A stretch of 20,112 bases of DNA from Bacteroidales bacterium UBA3816 (GCA_002368955.1 DFDY01000036.1:1-20112), one strand, 5' to 3'; counted from the stretch's first letter, positions 7,528 through 15,866 are shown. Notes: generated from the sequence alone by a model not told the origin. Made by a program: numbers and translations.

Positions 7528-9555
7528 TTATTTGCTCACAATCTTGCGGGTCACTTTGCCCGAAGGGGTAATGGCCTGCAACAGGAAGACGCCTTTTGAG
7601 GGCAGTTGCAGTCTAAGGCTACTCCCAGTGCTTTGCACGGTCTGCAGCAAACGGCCGTCATGGCTGAACAGCTGCAGCTCGGCAGGTTCGTCCGACGAAA
7701 GACTCACCTCGCAGCTGCCCATAGCGGGATTGGGATAGACCGAGAGGTGCAAGACCTGAACTTGCTGGATTCCGATGGTGGTCGTGGTAAAAAGAATCCA
7801 CTTCAACTCACCAGTGTTATCCTCCCCACAATAGGGGACAACTTCGACATAGTACTGGCGATTAGGTTCGAGCTTAGGCAGGTGCCAGAGGGGCTCAGAA
7901 ACTTCCTCGCCAGGATTCCAATGGTCGGGTATGGGATCGGAGGGGTCGCCTACGGAGACATACCACCGTGTGTTGTTCGTATCGGTCCATGTGGCCCTAT
8001 AGCCTTCCAATCGGTTGTCCGAAGTGACTGTTACACTGTCATCCCAAACCACAATAGACTCCACTTGGGCACAGGGGGTGAGGTACTCCACAAACTCCCA
8101 GTCGCCATAGACATCGTCCTCGCAGACCGACCGCACTCCGAAGTAGTAGAGGGTATTGGGGGCCAGCGCGCCAGCCTCCTCCAACTCATAGATATTAAAA
8201 CTACGCTCATTGGTGGTCACCACCGTTCCTTGCGCCAGATCAGTGCCCTGAACGCCGTATGCCACCTCCCAGTGGTCGGGGGTTGAATAGCTCCACCACT
8301 CCATTACATACTGTGGCGGAGCATCAAAAACGATGGTATTAATTTCCAAGTTCAGCACCTGTGCACAAGTGTCGGGCAGCGTGGTAAACTGCAGCGAGCC
8401 CCAGTCGCCATAGATGGTGTCGTTGCAGACGGTGCGCACATACACATCATAGGAACTGTTGGCATCCAAATTGGACAACGAATAGGTGTTGTTGGCCAAG
8501 GTCACATAGGTACCAGAGCCTTGGGCGAAACCCGCTGCGCCATACTCCAACTCATAGCTCCCCACCGTGCCGGTGGTGCTCCAGTTAATTACAGCCTCGT
8601 GTATGTCGGGCGTGGCGGTCAGCCCCACAATGGAGGCACAGGTGTCTGGCTCGTCCACCACCACACTGTCTTGCCATAGGAGCAGATTGTCCACACACAG
8701 ATATGAACCCTGCTGAATAATGCTGCTGGCCGAAGAAAGAATCAGCACCACCAGCGAGTCGGGAGCCACCTCGGGATAGGAGGGCTCCAACTGATGCAGT
8801 GAGACATAATCCACCGTAAAGGGCGTGTAGTTGGCAATATCGGTGAGGCCTATATTGGCACCGCCGCCCACCACATCGCGCTGGTGGGTGATGGGGTTGT
8901 AGCGCGTGCCCAGAAGCAACACACCGCCATTGTCGCCCGTGGTGGCCGACTGGTACTTGTAGCTGCCCGTCAGCCGCGAAGGCTCGAAAGCACCCAAAGC
9001 AATACCGCCCGAAATCAAGTAGTTGACATCCATTGTGGCCAGCGATGCCAACAAGGACTCAATGCTGTCCATATTGGTCAGCAGGCTGCTCATCAGGGGC
9101 ATAAAGTGGTCGAGGTCGATCTCTCCGGTGGAAAGGATGCTGGGAAAGACTGTCTGGGTGAGGGTCGAATCCAACGCTCCCTGGGCCAAAGTGTATACTG
9201 TGGGGCTTACAATGTCCTCCAGCATAAAGGTTTCCAACTTCAAGGCACTGCTGCCTGCCGGCACTGTGCCTGTCTCTTGGCTCACCTTGACCAAAGGCAA
9301 ATCGGTATTAATGTTGATCGACATACCAAAAAAGCTAATGCTTTCATTGACCGGATAGGTAAGATAGTCCCAACCCGTGGGTGTGGGGAAGCTGTCGTAA
9401 ACGAGTATCGGACTTCCGAACAGTGAGACACTGTAACCCGAATGAGTGGTCCAGAGTTCGAAACTGCCATTTGGCACCGACATACTGGTTTGTGCCTTGG
9501 TGGGCAGGCAGAAGAATGCCACAAGCACAAAAAGCATAATAATTTTCCTCATCAT
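7528..9555 (-). CDS. Secreted multidomain protein with fibronectin III-like modules and T9SS type A sorting domain
   Basis: A 675-residue protein with a signal peptide (MMRKIIMLFVLVAFFCLPTKA, cleavage expected near Gln22). Residues about 28-295 begin 'NGSFELW', later 'GWDYLTYP' and 'GSSALKLET', and end 'YLCVDNLLLWQ'. This resembles the jelly-roll PCMD-type (putative carbohydrate metabolism) or carbohydrate-binding domains common in Bacteroidetes secreted proteins. Three fibronectin III-like modules follow at about 305-393, 396-494 and 497-590, the first two sharing 'Y-x-V-R-(T/S)-V-C' and 'YGDW'. Residues about 600-675 are a T9SS type A C-terminal domain (VYPNPA, LQLFSHDGRLLQTV, LPSKGVFLLQAITPSGK, KIVSK). 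It is therefore expected to be exported across the outer membrane and attached or released. The substrate is unknown; binding of a glycan is a guess from the N-terminal domain. It is preceded by a good promoter and is probably a single-gene unit. Confidence 0.85.
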   Translation of the reverse strand: MMRKIIMLFVLVAFFCLPTKAQTSMSVPNGSFELWTTHSGYSVSLFGSPILVYDSFPTPTGWDYLTYPVNESISFFGMSININTDLPLVKVSQETGTVPAGSSALKLETFMLEDIVSPTVYTLAQGALDSTLTQTVFPSILSTGEIDLDHFMPLMSSLLTNMDSIESLLASLATMDVNYLISGGIALGAFEPSRLTGSYKYQSATTGDNGGVLLLGTRYNPITHQRDVVGGGANIGLTDIANYTPFTVDYVSLHQLEPSYPEVAPDSLVVLILSSASSIIQQGSYLCVDNLLLWQDSVVVDEPDTCASIVGLTATPDIHEAVINWSTTGTVGSYELEYGAAGFAQGSGTYVTLANNTYSLSNLDANSSYDVYVRTVCNDTIYGDWGSLQFTTLPDTCAQVLNLEINTIVFDAPPQYVMEWWSYSTPDHWEVAYGVQGTDLAQGTVVTTNERSFNIYELEEAGALAPNTLYYFGVRSVCEDDVYGDWEFVEYLTPCAQVESIVVWDDSVTVTSDNRLEGYRATWTDTNNTRWYVSVGDPSDPIPDHWNPGEEVSEPLWHLPKLEPNRQYYVEVVPYCGEDNTGELKWILFTTTTIGIQQVQVLHLSVYPNPAMGSCEVSLSSDEPAELQLFSHDGRLLQTVQSTGSSLRLQLPSKGVFLLQAITPSGKVTRKIVSK

Positions 9556-9589
9556 AATATAATGTATTTAACGGTTAATAATCAGGGTG

Positions 9590-9619
9590 CAAAGATACAA
9601 TTTTTTTTTATTCCACAAA
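9590..9619 (-). promoter_or_regulatory. Bacteroidetes-type promoter for the T9SS type A protein
   Basis: On the minus strand TTTG (9619-9616) is followed after 18 bases by TATCTTTG (9597-9590), a perfect match to TAnnTTTG. The -7 box is 34 bases before the start codon at 9555. The spacer is an A-rich run. The upstream box is a little closer than usual, but the -7 match and position make this a good call. Confidence 0.75.
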
Positions 9620-9800
9620 AAAAACACTGCATTTTTTTTCGTACTGTTCCCATGATTTGTCCGAATAACGTTGCCAAAATACTATTTTCACGGTATCTCA
9701 CCGCTATACAAACGAGGAGAAAACGAGGCAGAAGTGGTGGGGATGCGGAACTACTTCGGGTTGGAAGAGAAGTCAGGTGAGGGATGCTGCCTTCAGCTTC
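9620..9800. other. Intergenic stretch without recognised genes
   Basis: Between the promoter above and the end of the transglutaminase lipoprotein gene, this stretch holds A/T homopolymers, then unremarkable sequence. A 4-bp inverted repeat (CGGT/ACCG, near 9691-9703) is too weak to call a terminator. No RNA gene or short coding frame could be supported. Confidence 0.5.
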
Positions 9801-12590
9801 CTATCTGCGGTCGATGTATTTGAGGATGAGTTCGGCAAGGCCGATTTTGTAGCCAGTGCTGTGGAAGAGGATAGTGCCGTCATGGTCCACCAAGGCTACT
9901 AGGGGGTACTCGTAGCGGTCCAGCTGCAGGGCATTGGCCAGGGCCACTTCTAGGGGGTCTTTCTGCCCTGTGGGCAGGGGCACTATGTCAATGTTCTGCA
10001 GCTGCAGTAGGTCGCGGTTGTCGGGCTGGGTGGTAGTCAAATAGGTCATGCCGCCCCAGCGCTTGAACTCCTGCTGGTGCTGAAGCATCTCTTTGACCAG
10101 GTGCTTGGCTGGTTCACGGTGGTCGCCCATGAAGGCCAGAAGCATGCCTGTGTTGTCGGCATAGTCCTCAAGGGTTACGTCTTCGGCAATGGTCAGTTGG
10201 TTGGAAATCTGGGCACCGGAGGCCTGCTGCCGCTCCACAAGGGGGCGGATGATGATTTCCTTGGTTACATGCTGGCCCTCACCGACTGTGAAGAACTCCA
10301 TACGGCTGAGCACGTCGCCCTCGGGATAGCGACTGCCAGTGCTGAGGCAGTAGGTGCCAGGTTCGAGGTCGATGGTGGCAGGGAAGGTGGCCATGCGGGG
10401 ATCGCCCTCGAAGTCGAAGGTGCGGAAATCACCGTTTTCGAGCTTTTGGATGGTGAAGTGGGGGTAGTAGATGGGGGTGGCAGGCTCTTTGCCATGGTAG
10501 GTGAGGGTGAGTTGGGTTGTCTGAGGGAGCGGAGTATTAGGGGTTTTCTGAGTATTCGGAATATTCTGATTATTCTGATTACTCAGGGATATTGGATGCC
10601 ATTGGCCGTCCCAGACGTAGATGGTGTTGGTGGCGTTGTCGAGGTAGGCGGGTATGTCTATAGCACGGCAGGCAGCCACAAAGAAGATGTCGCGGCTGTG
10701 GGCATCGGCGTGGCGCAGGCGGTACACACCCATCGGAGAGATGGGGCAGTTGTAGTAGTTGCCGGTGTCATCCACGGCAATGTTCTCAAGGGTCCATTGC
10801 TTCAGGGCTTCGAAGTCTTGCCTATACTCTTCGGGCTGTTGCCTATACCAAATAGGATAGGTGGTATCGGCTTTGCAGATGCAAGGCGACAGCTCCTTTA
10901 ACAGGGGCTTCCTCCAGTCGCGTACCAGCTCGTTGCTGATGCGGGCAGGGAGGATGCCTTTCTTATAGACATCGTAGGTGTAGAGGGCTGTGGTGCAGGT
11001 GCCTTTGACGCGGTCCAGCCAGTCGAAGCCGGTTTCTTGGGCCTGGAGGACATCGGCAGTGATGTCGCGGAGGTCTTTGTCGGAGTAGGACTTTAGGTAG
11101 TCGTATATGTGTTCGCCACTGCGGTACTGGCCTCTCCAGTGCTCGAAGTATTTGTATATCTCGGCATAGTTGCCTTCGGATTTCTGGATGATTTCCCACA
11201 CTTGCTCGTTGGAGAAGAGGTCGGGGTGCCAGAGCCAGTCCTTGGGGAGGTAGCTCTTGAAGTTGTCCTTGGTGGGGAAGGTGGCAGTGTAGGCACTGCG
11301 GAGGGAGTCCTCGTAGGCTATGCGGCGGGCGTTGGCGGCAGCGGCCTCGTCGGAGGGGGTCACCTTGGCCTGCCCAGCCACGGGGGGCACGATGTCGAGG
11401 AGGACGACTTTATGGGAGCTATCGGAGGGGGCGGAGCAATCTGAGTACTCTGAGTTTTCTGAGAGGGTGAGGGTTAGGGTGCTATCTTTTCTTACGTCGA
11501 GTTTGCTGAAGGTGTAGCGGGTGCCGTCGGTGGCCCATACTAGGATGTCGCCGAGGCCGGTGGTGAGGCCAGCCTGACCTTTGGCATCGGTCTCATAGTC
11601 GGCCAGGGTGTAGTACTCGGCATAGTTGTACATCTTGAATTTCACGTGGGTGCCGGGTAGCGGCTTGCCGCCCTGGTCGCACACGGTGACAGTGACGTGG
11701 CGGGTGGGGGCATAATGGCTGAGGAGGTTGAGCTCGCTGTAGAGGGCGGTCTGCTTGACCACCTCTTCGTCGCCATGGTAGCGGCCGAAGGCCTTGCTGT
11801 GAACCATGAGGCAGCGGGTGCTGGGCACGGCAAACCAGCCCATGTTGAGTTCGGGGTCGGGCTCGCAGGCACCGAGGAACTTCCACTCTCCGCCTTTGCC
11901 CTTGGGGTCGGCAATCCACACCTCGACCCAAGCGTGGTTGTCGTCGCAGTGGGCCCAGCGGGGGGTGTAGCATTGGCGGGCGGGGATGCCCACAGCGCGC
12001 AGGGCCGTGACGGCAAAGGTGCTCTCCTCACCGCAGCGGCCGAGGGAGGTGCGCATGGTGGCCAGGGGGGCGCTGGTGCGACTGTCAGCAGCACGATAGG
12101 CCACATGCTCGTGGCACCAGTGGTTGACCTCTAGGGCGGCCTGTTCCATGGTCATGCCTTTGACACGGTCTTTGAGTGTGCGGAACATGAACATGCGGGC
12201 AGTGTCGAGGTTTTCGTTGTTGACTCGATAGACCAGCACAAAGTGGCGGAAGATGTCTTCTGGAACCGACTTGCCCCAGTTGAAAGTGTCTTGGGCGGCA
12301 AAGGCCGTGCGCACCTGAGCGAGATAGAAATCGCCGTCGTAGTCGGCGAGGTCGCTATAGGGCATGTAGGCATAGAGGAATTCGAGAGCCTCACGCTCGC
12401 GGTTGCAGAGGGTGTCCATGCCGGAGAAGAGAGCCTCGGCCCTCCCCTCGGCCAGCTGCTGGCGGTTGAGGAAGTCGGCATGCACTTGGGCTCGGTACTG
12501 TTTGTCGGTGATGAAATGGGGGTCGCGACTGCATCCGGCCATGACAAGCACAGCGGCCAAGGCGACAATGGTTTTGAAAAGGGGCTTCAT
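9801..12590 (-). CDS. Lipoprotein with transglutaminase-like domain, degenerate second copy and thioredoxin-like tail
   Basis: A 929-residue lipoprotein (lipobox VMAGC, lipidated Cys20). Residues about 140-260 are a transglutaminase-like (papain-fold) core with Cys186 in GRCGEES, His219 in DDNHAW and Asp245 as a likely catalytic triad. Residues about 297-377 look like a beta-sandwich regulatory domain ('VTVCDQGGKPLPGTHVKF', 'TDAKGQAGL'). Residues about 590-670 look like a second transglutaminase core: 'FFVAACRAIDIPAYL' aligns with 'FAVTALRAVGIPARQ', but the nucleophile position is Ala630 and the His is not conserved. Residues about 810-929 resemble a thioredoxin/TlpA-like fold ('MLLAFMGDHREPAKH', 'YPLVALVDHDGTILFHSTGY') without a CxxC pair. 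Two linkers carry 9-base repeats. It lies 27 bases after cutC in the lpxK operon. Peptidase, crosslinking or peptide-binding activity is possible; the substrate cannot be told. Confidence 0.85.
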   Translation of the reverse strand: MKPLFKTIVALAAVLVMAGCSRDPHFITDKQYRAQVHADFLNRQQLAEGRAEALFSGMDTLCNREREALEFLYAYMPYSDLADYDGDFYLAQVRTAFAAQDTFNWGKSVPEDIFRHFVLVYRVNNENLDTARMFMFRTLKDRVKGMTMEQAALEVNHWCHEHVAYRAADSRTSAPLATMRTSLGRCGEESTFAVTALRAVGIPARQCYTPRWAHCDDNHAWVEVWIADPKGKGGEWKFLGACEPDPELNMGWFAVPSTRCLMVHSKAFGRYHGDEEVVKQTALYSELNLLSHYAPTRHVTVTVCDQGGKPLPGTHVKFKMYNYAEYYTLADYETDAKGQAGLTTGLGDILVWATDGTRYTFSKLDVRKDSTLTLTLSENSEYSDCSAPSDSSHKVVLLDIVPPVAGQAKVTPSDEAAAANARRIAYEDSLRSAYTATFPTKDNFKSYLPKDWLWHPDLFSNEQVWEIIQKSEGNYAEIYKYFEHWRGQYRSGEHIYDYLKSYSDKDLRDITADVLQAQETGFDWLDRVKGTCTTALYTYDVYKKGILPARISNELVRDWRKPLLKELSPCICKADTTYPIWYRQQPEEYRQDFEALKQWTLENIAVDDTGNYYNCPISPMGVYRLRHADAHSRDIFFVAACRAIDIPAYLDNATNTIYVWDGQWHPISLSNQNNQNIPNTQKTPNTPLPQTTQLTLTYHGKEPATPIYYPHFTIQKLENGDFRTFDFEGDPRMATFPATIDLEPGTYCLSTGSRYPEGDVLSRMEFFTVGEGQHVTKEIIIRPLVERQQASGAQISNQLTIAEDVTLEDYADNTGMLLAFMGDHREPAKHLVKEMLQHQQEFKRWGGMTYLTTTQPDNRDLLQLQNIDIVPLPTGQKDPLEVALANALQLDRYEYPLVALVDHDGTILFHSTGYKIGLAELILKYIDRR
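10521..10588 (-). repeat. Degenerate 9-base repeat inside the lipoprotein gene (linker 2)
   Basis: On the coding strand the sequence runs as imperfect 9-mers of the form ANTCAGAAT (AATCAGAAT twice, then ACTCAGAAA and decayed copies). It encodes a low-complexity Asn/Gln/Thr/Pro linker at residues about 669-692, just after the degenerate transglutaminase copy. The unit is shared with the linker at 11438-11465. Confidence 0.6.
11438..11465 (-). repeat. Three 9-base repeats inside the lipoprotein gene (linker 1)
   Basis: On the coding strand TCAGAAAAC, TCAGAGTAC and TCAGATTGC follow one another in frame and encode Ser-Glu-Asn, Ser-Glu-Tyr and Ser-Asp-Cys at residues about 378-386. They form a short acidic linker after the beta-sandwich domain. 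The ACTCAGA unit is the same as in linker 2. Confidence 0.6.
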
Positions 12591-12617
12591 ATCCAGTTTT
12601 TAGTTAATCGTTATGAG

Positions 12618-13304
12618 TTAATTTATCGGGGGTAAGGTTGCCAACAGTTCTTTGACAATCTGGGGGTCGGTCTCAATGGTGCCGTCGGGCAGGGTGTGCT
12701 TGCAGGAGCCGTGGATTTCGGTCACGCCTGTTTCGCACACTATGCGGGCGGCATTCTGCGGGGTGATGCCTGCACCGGCCAAGATGGTGATGCGGCCACC
12801 AGCCTGCTGCACCAATTGGCGAAGGGTGCCGATGCCCTCTTCGGCTGTGGGGCAGCAGCCAGAGGTAAGAATGCGGTGGCAACCACAGTCAATCACCTTT
12901 TCCAATGCAACCAAGGGGGATTCGGTCATCTCGTCGAAAGCGCGGTGGAAAGTGACCTCCATGGGAGCAGCTAGTTCCACAATATGACGTGTGCGAAGGG
13001 TATCGATATGGCCGTCGGGGGTGAGGAATCCCACCACCACGGCATGGGCACCGGCCTGCTTGCACATCTCCACCTGCTCGCAGATGAGGGCAAACTCGGC
13101 GTTGCTATAGGTGAAATGGCCCTCGCGGGGACGCACCAGCACATGGGTGCGCAACTGCAACTGCCGCACACAATAGACAATGTCTTCTGGGCTGGGGGTG
13201 GTGCCGCCCACCTCAAGACGGCTGCACAGTTCAATGCGATTGGCACCGCCTGCCTTGGCATGTTCGGCTGAGCGACGCGAGTTAGAACAAATCTCTACTT
13301 TCAT
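12618..13304 (-). CDS. cutC: CutC family protein (copper homeostasis)
   Basis: A 228-residue cytoplasmic TIM-barrel protein, slightly shorter than the E. coli homologue. Family motifs are all visible: 'MKVEICSNS' at the start, 'GANRIELCSRLEVGGTTPS' near 20, 'VLVRPREGHFTYS' near 55, 'VTFHRAFDEM' near 118, 'CHRILTSGC' near 141, 'ILAGAGIT' near 174 and 'EIHGSCKH' near 196. CutC has been linked to copper tolerance, though its biochemical reaction is not settled. The start codon lies inside lpxK: the two genes overlap by 23 bases, and the lipoprotein gene follows 27 bases later, so translational coupling in one operon is likely. Nothing nearby is a recognised copper transporter or regulator. Confidence 0.93.
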   Translation of the reverse strand: MKVEICSNSRRSAEHAKAGGANRIELCSRLEVGGTTPSPEDIVYCVRQLQLRTHVLVRPREGHFTYSNAEFALICEQVEMCKQAGAHAVVVGFLTPDGHIDTLRTRHIVELAAPMEVTFHRAFDEMTESPLVALEKVIDCGCHRILTSGCCPTAEEGIGTLRQLVQQAGGRITILAGAGITPQNAARIVCETGVTEIHGSCKHTLPDGTIETDPQIVKELLATLPPIN

Positions 13305-14412
13305 ACTTTTCCTTTTTCATCAGCGGGGTAGTCTTCATTTTGTCCTGAAAGAGATTATTGTCCAGGACTATCTTTTGCACCGTTTCGTCAAAGTCGTACT
13401 CCTTGTTGGGATGGATATAGACGGTGATGGGCAAGTAGTAGATGGGGAGTCCGGCCATGGCCTCCTTGTCGGCCAACTGGCGCAGACGCACGGCATCTTT
13501 CTCGGTGGTGACGATGATACGGCGGTCGCCCTTTACCTGCAGTTCAAAAGTCTTTCTAATATGCTTCAAATCTGAAACTGAATAGCGGTGATGGTCGGGA
13601 TATTTCAGCAGAGAGGTCTGGCAATGACCCGACACATGCTGCACCATGGGGTCGGGATTGGCAATGCCAGCCAGCACCAATGCCCCGTCGAGCGTGTTCA
13701 GCGGCAGAGGGTTGCCACCCATCAGTGGGAGCGGGTCGCTGTAATGGATGCTGCTGAAGAAGACCTTCTGGTAGGGTTGCAGTTTGAGGCTGGTGACGAT
13801 ATTGTGGCGTTCGATGGGGTTGATGCTCTCGGGTGACTTGGTCACCACGATGATATTGGCGCGGTAGTGGGCACTGCGGGGCTCGCGGAGGTCACCAAAG
13901 GGAAGTATGCGGTCGCGGAAGTAAGGTTTGCCATACTCGGTCAGGAGGATATTGATGGTGGGCTTGATATAGCGGTGCTGAAAAGAGTCGTCGAGCACCA
14001 CCAACTGTGGAGGATTGTCGCTTTCCAATAATTTTTTTACACCCGCCAGTCTTTTCTCACATACAGCCACCGTCACTTGAGGGAACTTTTGTGCCATCAT
14101 GGCAGGCTCGTCGCCCAAGAGGGAGGTGCTGTGGCTGCCGTCGTCAACCACATAGCCACGAGACTTGCGCCGATAGCCACGGCTGAGCACTGCCGTGCGG
14201 CACTGATCGGAAAACAGGCGCAAGAGGTACTCCACATGGGGTGTCTTGCCACAACCGCCCACTCGTATGTTGCCCACCCCAATGGTGGTCACGGGGGGCG
14301 TTTCCTGGTGTTTTACACCTACATTGAACAATAGATTACGAAACCATACGCCTACTGTATACCACATAGTCAGCGGTAATAGGCACCAAGAGATAATTTT
14401 GCGAAACGACAT
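13282..14412 (-). CDS. lpxK: Tetraacyldisaccharide 4'-kinase LpxK
   Basis: A 376-residue membrane-associated kinase that adds the 4'-phosphate to tetraacyldisaccharide 1-phosphate to make lipid IVA in lipid A synthesis. The N-terminal hydrophobic helix (about 5-25) should dock it to the inner membrane. The P-loop is GVGNIRVGGCGKT (45-57), followed by 'LSRGYRRKSRGY' (76-87) and 'VVLDDSFQHR' (138-147) with the Asp pair typical of the family. 'PFGDLREP' and 'TEKDAVRL' are further family motifs. The last 20 or so residues are basic and charged and overlap cutC. It is the first gene of a three-gene minus-strand operon and is divergent from the flavodiiron gene across 187 bases. Confidence 0.95.
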   Translation of the reverse strand: MSFRKIISWCLLPLTMWYTVGVWFRNLLFNVGVKHQETPPVTTIGVGNIRVGGCGKTPHVEYLLRLFSDQCRTAVLSRGYRRKSRGYVVDDGSHSTSLLGDEPAMMAQKFPQVTVAVCEKRLAGVKKLLESDNPPQLVVLDDSFQHRYIKPTINILLTEYGKPYFRDRILPFGDLREPRSAHYRANIIVVTKSPESINPIERHNIVTSLKLQPYQKVFFSSIHYSDPLPLMGGNPLPLNTLDGALVLAGIANPDPMVQHVSGHCQTSLLKYPDHHRYSVSDLKHIRKTFELQVKGDRRIIVTTEKDAVRLRQLADKEAMAGLPIYYLPITVYIHPNKEYDFDETVQKIVLDNNLFQDKMKTTPLMKKEKYESRDLF

Positions 14413-14470
14413 GCAAATACTAGTTAAATGTATATTATACCTCTCTTATCCACAACACATTTCATGATTG

Positions 14471-14478
14471 CAAAAATA
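14471..14478 (-). promoter_or_regulatory. Candidate -7 box for lpxK
   Basis: TATTTTTG on the minus strand (CAAAAATA on plus) fits TAnnTTTG, 58 bases before the lpxK start. No TTTG upstream box is seen at the usual distance, only A/T-rich sequence. Moderately supported by position in a divergent intergenic region. Confidence 0.4.
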
Positions 14479-14527
14479 CTAAAAAAAAACGACCTAACGA
14501 GAAAAAAAATATTTTGCTGAAAAAAAG

Positions 14528-14560
14528 TTTGCCCTTTTCTAAAAATAATTCGTATCTTTG
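14528..14560 (+). promoter_or_regulatory. Bacteroidetes-type promoter for the fprA-rubredoxin-ferritin operon
   Basis: TTTG at 14528-14531 and TATCTTTG at 14553-14560, separated by 21 bases, match both boxes of the Bacteroidetes primary sigma consensus. The predicted transcript starts near 14567, about 33 bases before the ATG. A TGAT-N5-ATCA inverted repeat (14571-14583) lies right at the expected start of the transcript and could be an operator. Confidence 0.8.
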
Positions 14561-14599
14561 CAGTTGGTTTTGATAATTAATCACACGCAATAAATTCAC

Positions 14600-15796
14600 A
14601 TGCAGAACTCTATTAGAATAACCAACGACCTGTTTTATGTCGGCGCCAGCGACCGCAAACTCGCACTTTTTGAAAACATCTACCCCATTCCCCGCGGGGT
14701 TTCATACAACAGCTACCTGCTTATGGACGAAAAGACTGTCCTATTTGACACCACCGATGCTTCAGTCAGCGGACAGTTTTTTGAGAACGTCGGAGCCGTG
14801 CTCGGCCAGCGCAAACTGAACTATATAGTTGTCCACCACATGGAACCCGACCATGCGGCCACGTTGCAGGACTTGCTCCTGCGCCACCCGGAAGCAACGG
14901 TTGTCACCACTGCCAAAGCCGCCCAGATGATTGAGCAGTTCTTCGGCCAGAAACCCGCTGCCTTGCAGCTGGTGAAAGAGGGCGAGACCCTTGGGACCGG
15001 CAACCACACCCTCTGCTTCACCATGGCGCCCATGGTACACTGGCCCGAGGTGATGATGACCTACGACACCACCGCCAAGACCCTTTTCAGTGCCGATGCT
15101 TTCGGCACCTTTGGAGCGCTGAGCGGCAACCTTTTTGCCGACGAGGTGAACTTTGAGGCCGAATGGCTCAACGATGCCCGCCGCTACTACATCAACATCG
15201 TGGGCAAATATGGCATTCAGGTGCAAAACGTGCTGAAGAAAGCCGCCGCACTGGACATACAGATGATTTGCCCGCTGCACGGCCCTGTGTGGCGTGAAAA
15301 CCTCGGCTTCTTTATCGGCAAACACGACACTTGGAGCAAATATGAACCCGAGGACAAAGGCGTGGTCATCATCTACGGCAGCATCTATGGCCACACCGAG
15401 GCGGCCGCCCTGCGTTTGGGCACCCTGTTGGGCGAGCGCGGCGTGAAAGGCATCAAAGCCTATGATGCCAGCCACACCCATGCCAGCAAACTGGTGGCCG
15501 AATGTTTCCGTGCCAGCCACATTGTCTTTGCCTCCAGCACATACAACAACGGCCTCTTCACCCCCATTGAAAGTCTGCTACTCGACCTCAAGGCCCACGC
15601 CTGGCAGAAACGCTCCGTGGCCCTCATCGAGAATGGCAGCTGGGCACCGCAAAGCGGCAAACTGATGCGTGCCGAACTGGAGCAGATGAAGGACATTACC
15701 ATAGTAGGCGAAACACTCAGTCTCAAGAGTTCCATGCAACCTCTTCAGGAGAAGCAACTGGCAAATCTGGCCGACCAGATAGTTCAGAGCCTCTAG
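14600..15796 (+). CDS. fprA: Class A flavodiiron protein (oxygen / nitric oxide reductase)
   Basis: A 398-residue cytoplasmic enzyme that reduces O2 to water and/or NO to N2O with electrons from rubredoxin. Residues 1-250 form the metallo-beta-lactamase-like diiron domain; all ligands are present: His80, Glu82, Asp84, His85 (HMEPDH), His147 (MVHWPE), Asp166 (SADAFG) and His227 (PLHGP). Residues about 254-398 are a flavodoxin domain with the FMN phosphate loop 'YGSIYGHTEAA' and 'SSTYNNGLFTP' near 327. Length and two-domain order are those of class A, lacking a fused rubredoxin or reductase. A free rubredoxin gene follows 70 bases later with no terminator between, matching the known electron donor. 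Preference for O2 or NO cannot be read from the sequence. The gene symbol follows common usage. Confidence 0.95.
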   Translation: MQNSIRITNDLFYVGASDRKLALFENIYPIPRGVSYNSYLLMDEKTVLFDTTDASVSGQFFENVGAVLGQRKLNYIVVHHMEPDHAATLQDLLLRHPEATVVTTAKAAQMIEQFFGQKPAALQLVKEGETLGTGNHTLCFTMAPMVHWPEVMMTYDTTAKTLFSADAFGTFGALSGNLFADEVNFEAEWLNDARRYYINIVGKYGIQVQNVLKKAAALDIQMICPLHGPVWRENLGFFIGKHDTWSKYEPEDKGVVIIYGSIYGHTEAAALRLGTLLGERGVKGIKAYDASHTHASKLVAECFRASHIVFASSTYNNGLFTPIESLLLDLKAHAWQKRSVALIENGSWAPQSGKLMRAELEQMKDITIVGETLSLKSSMQPLQEKQLANLADQIVQSL

Positions 15797-15866
15797 TTTC
15801 CGCCGCTTACCGCTAGCGACAAGCACATCAAATACAAATATCAACCCATAAAATACAGTATAGAAA

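Noticed and set aside
9691..9703. Hairpin as terminator after the transglutaminase lipoprotein
   Set aside because: The stem is only 4 bp and there is no T run on the minus strand after it.
10077..10901. Plus-strand open frames opposite the transglutaminase lipoprotein (also 11697-12134, 12243-12635)
   Set aside because: The minus-strand gene has clear domains and a lipobox over the same bases; the opposite frames are low-complexity Gly/Val text.
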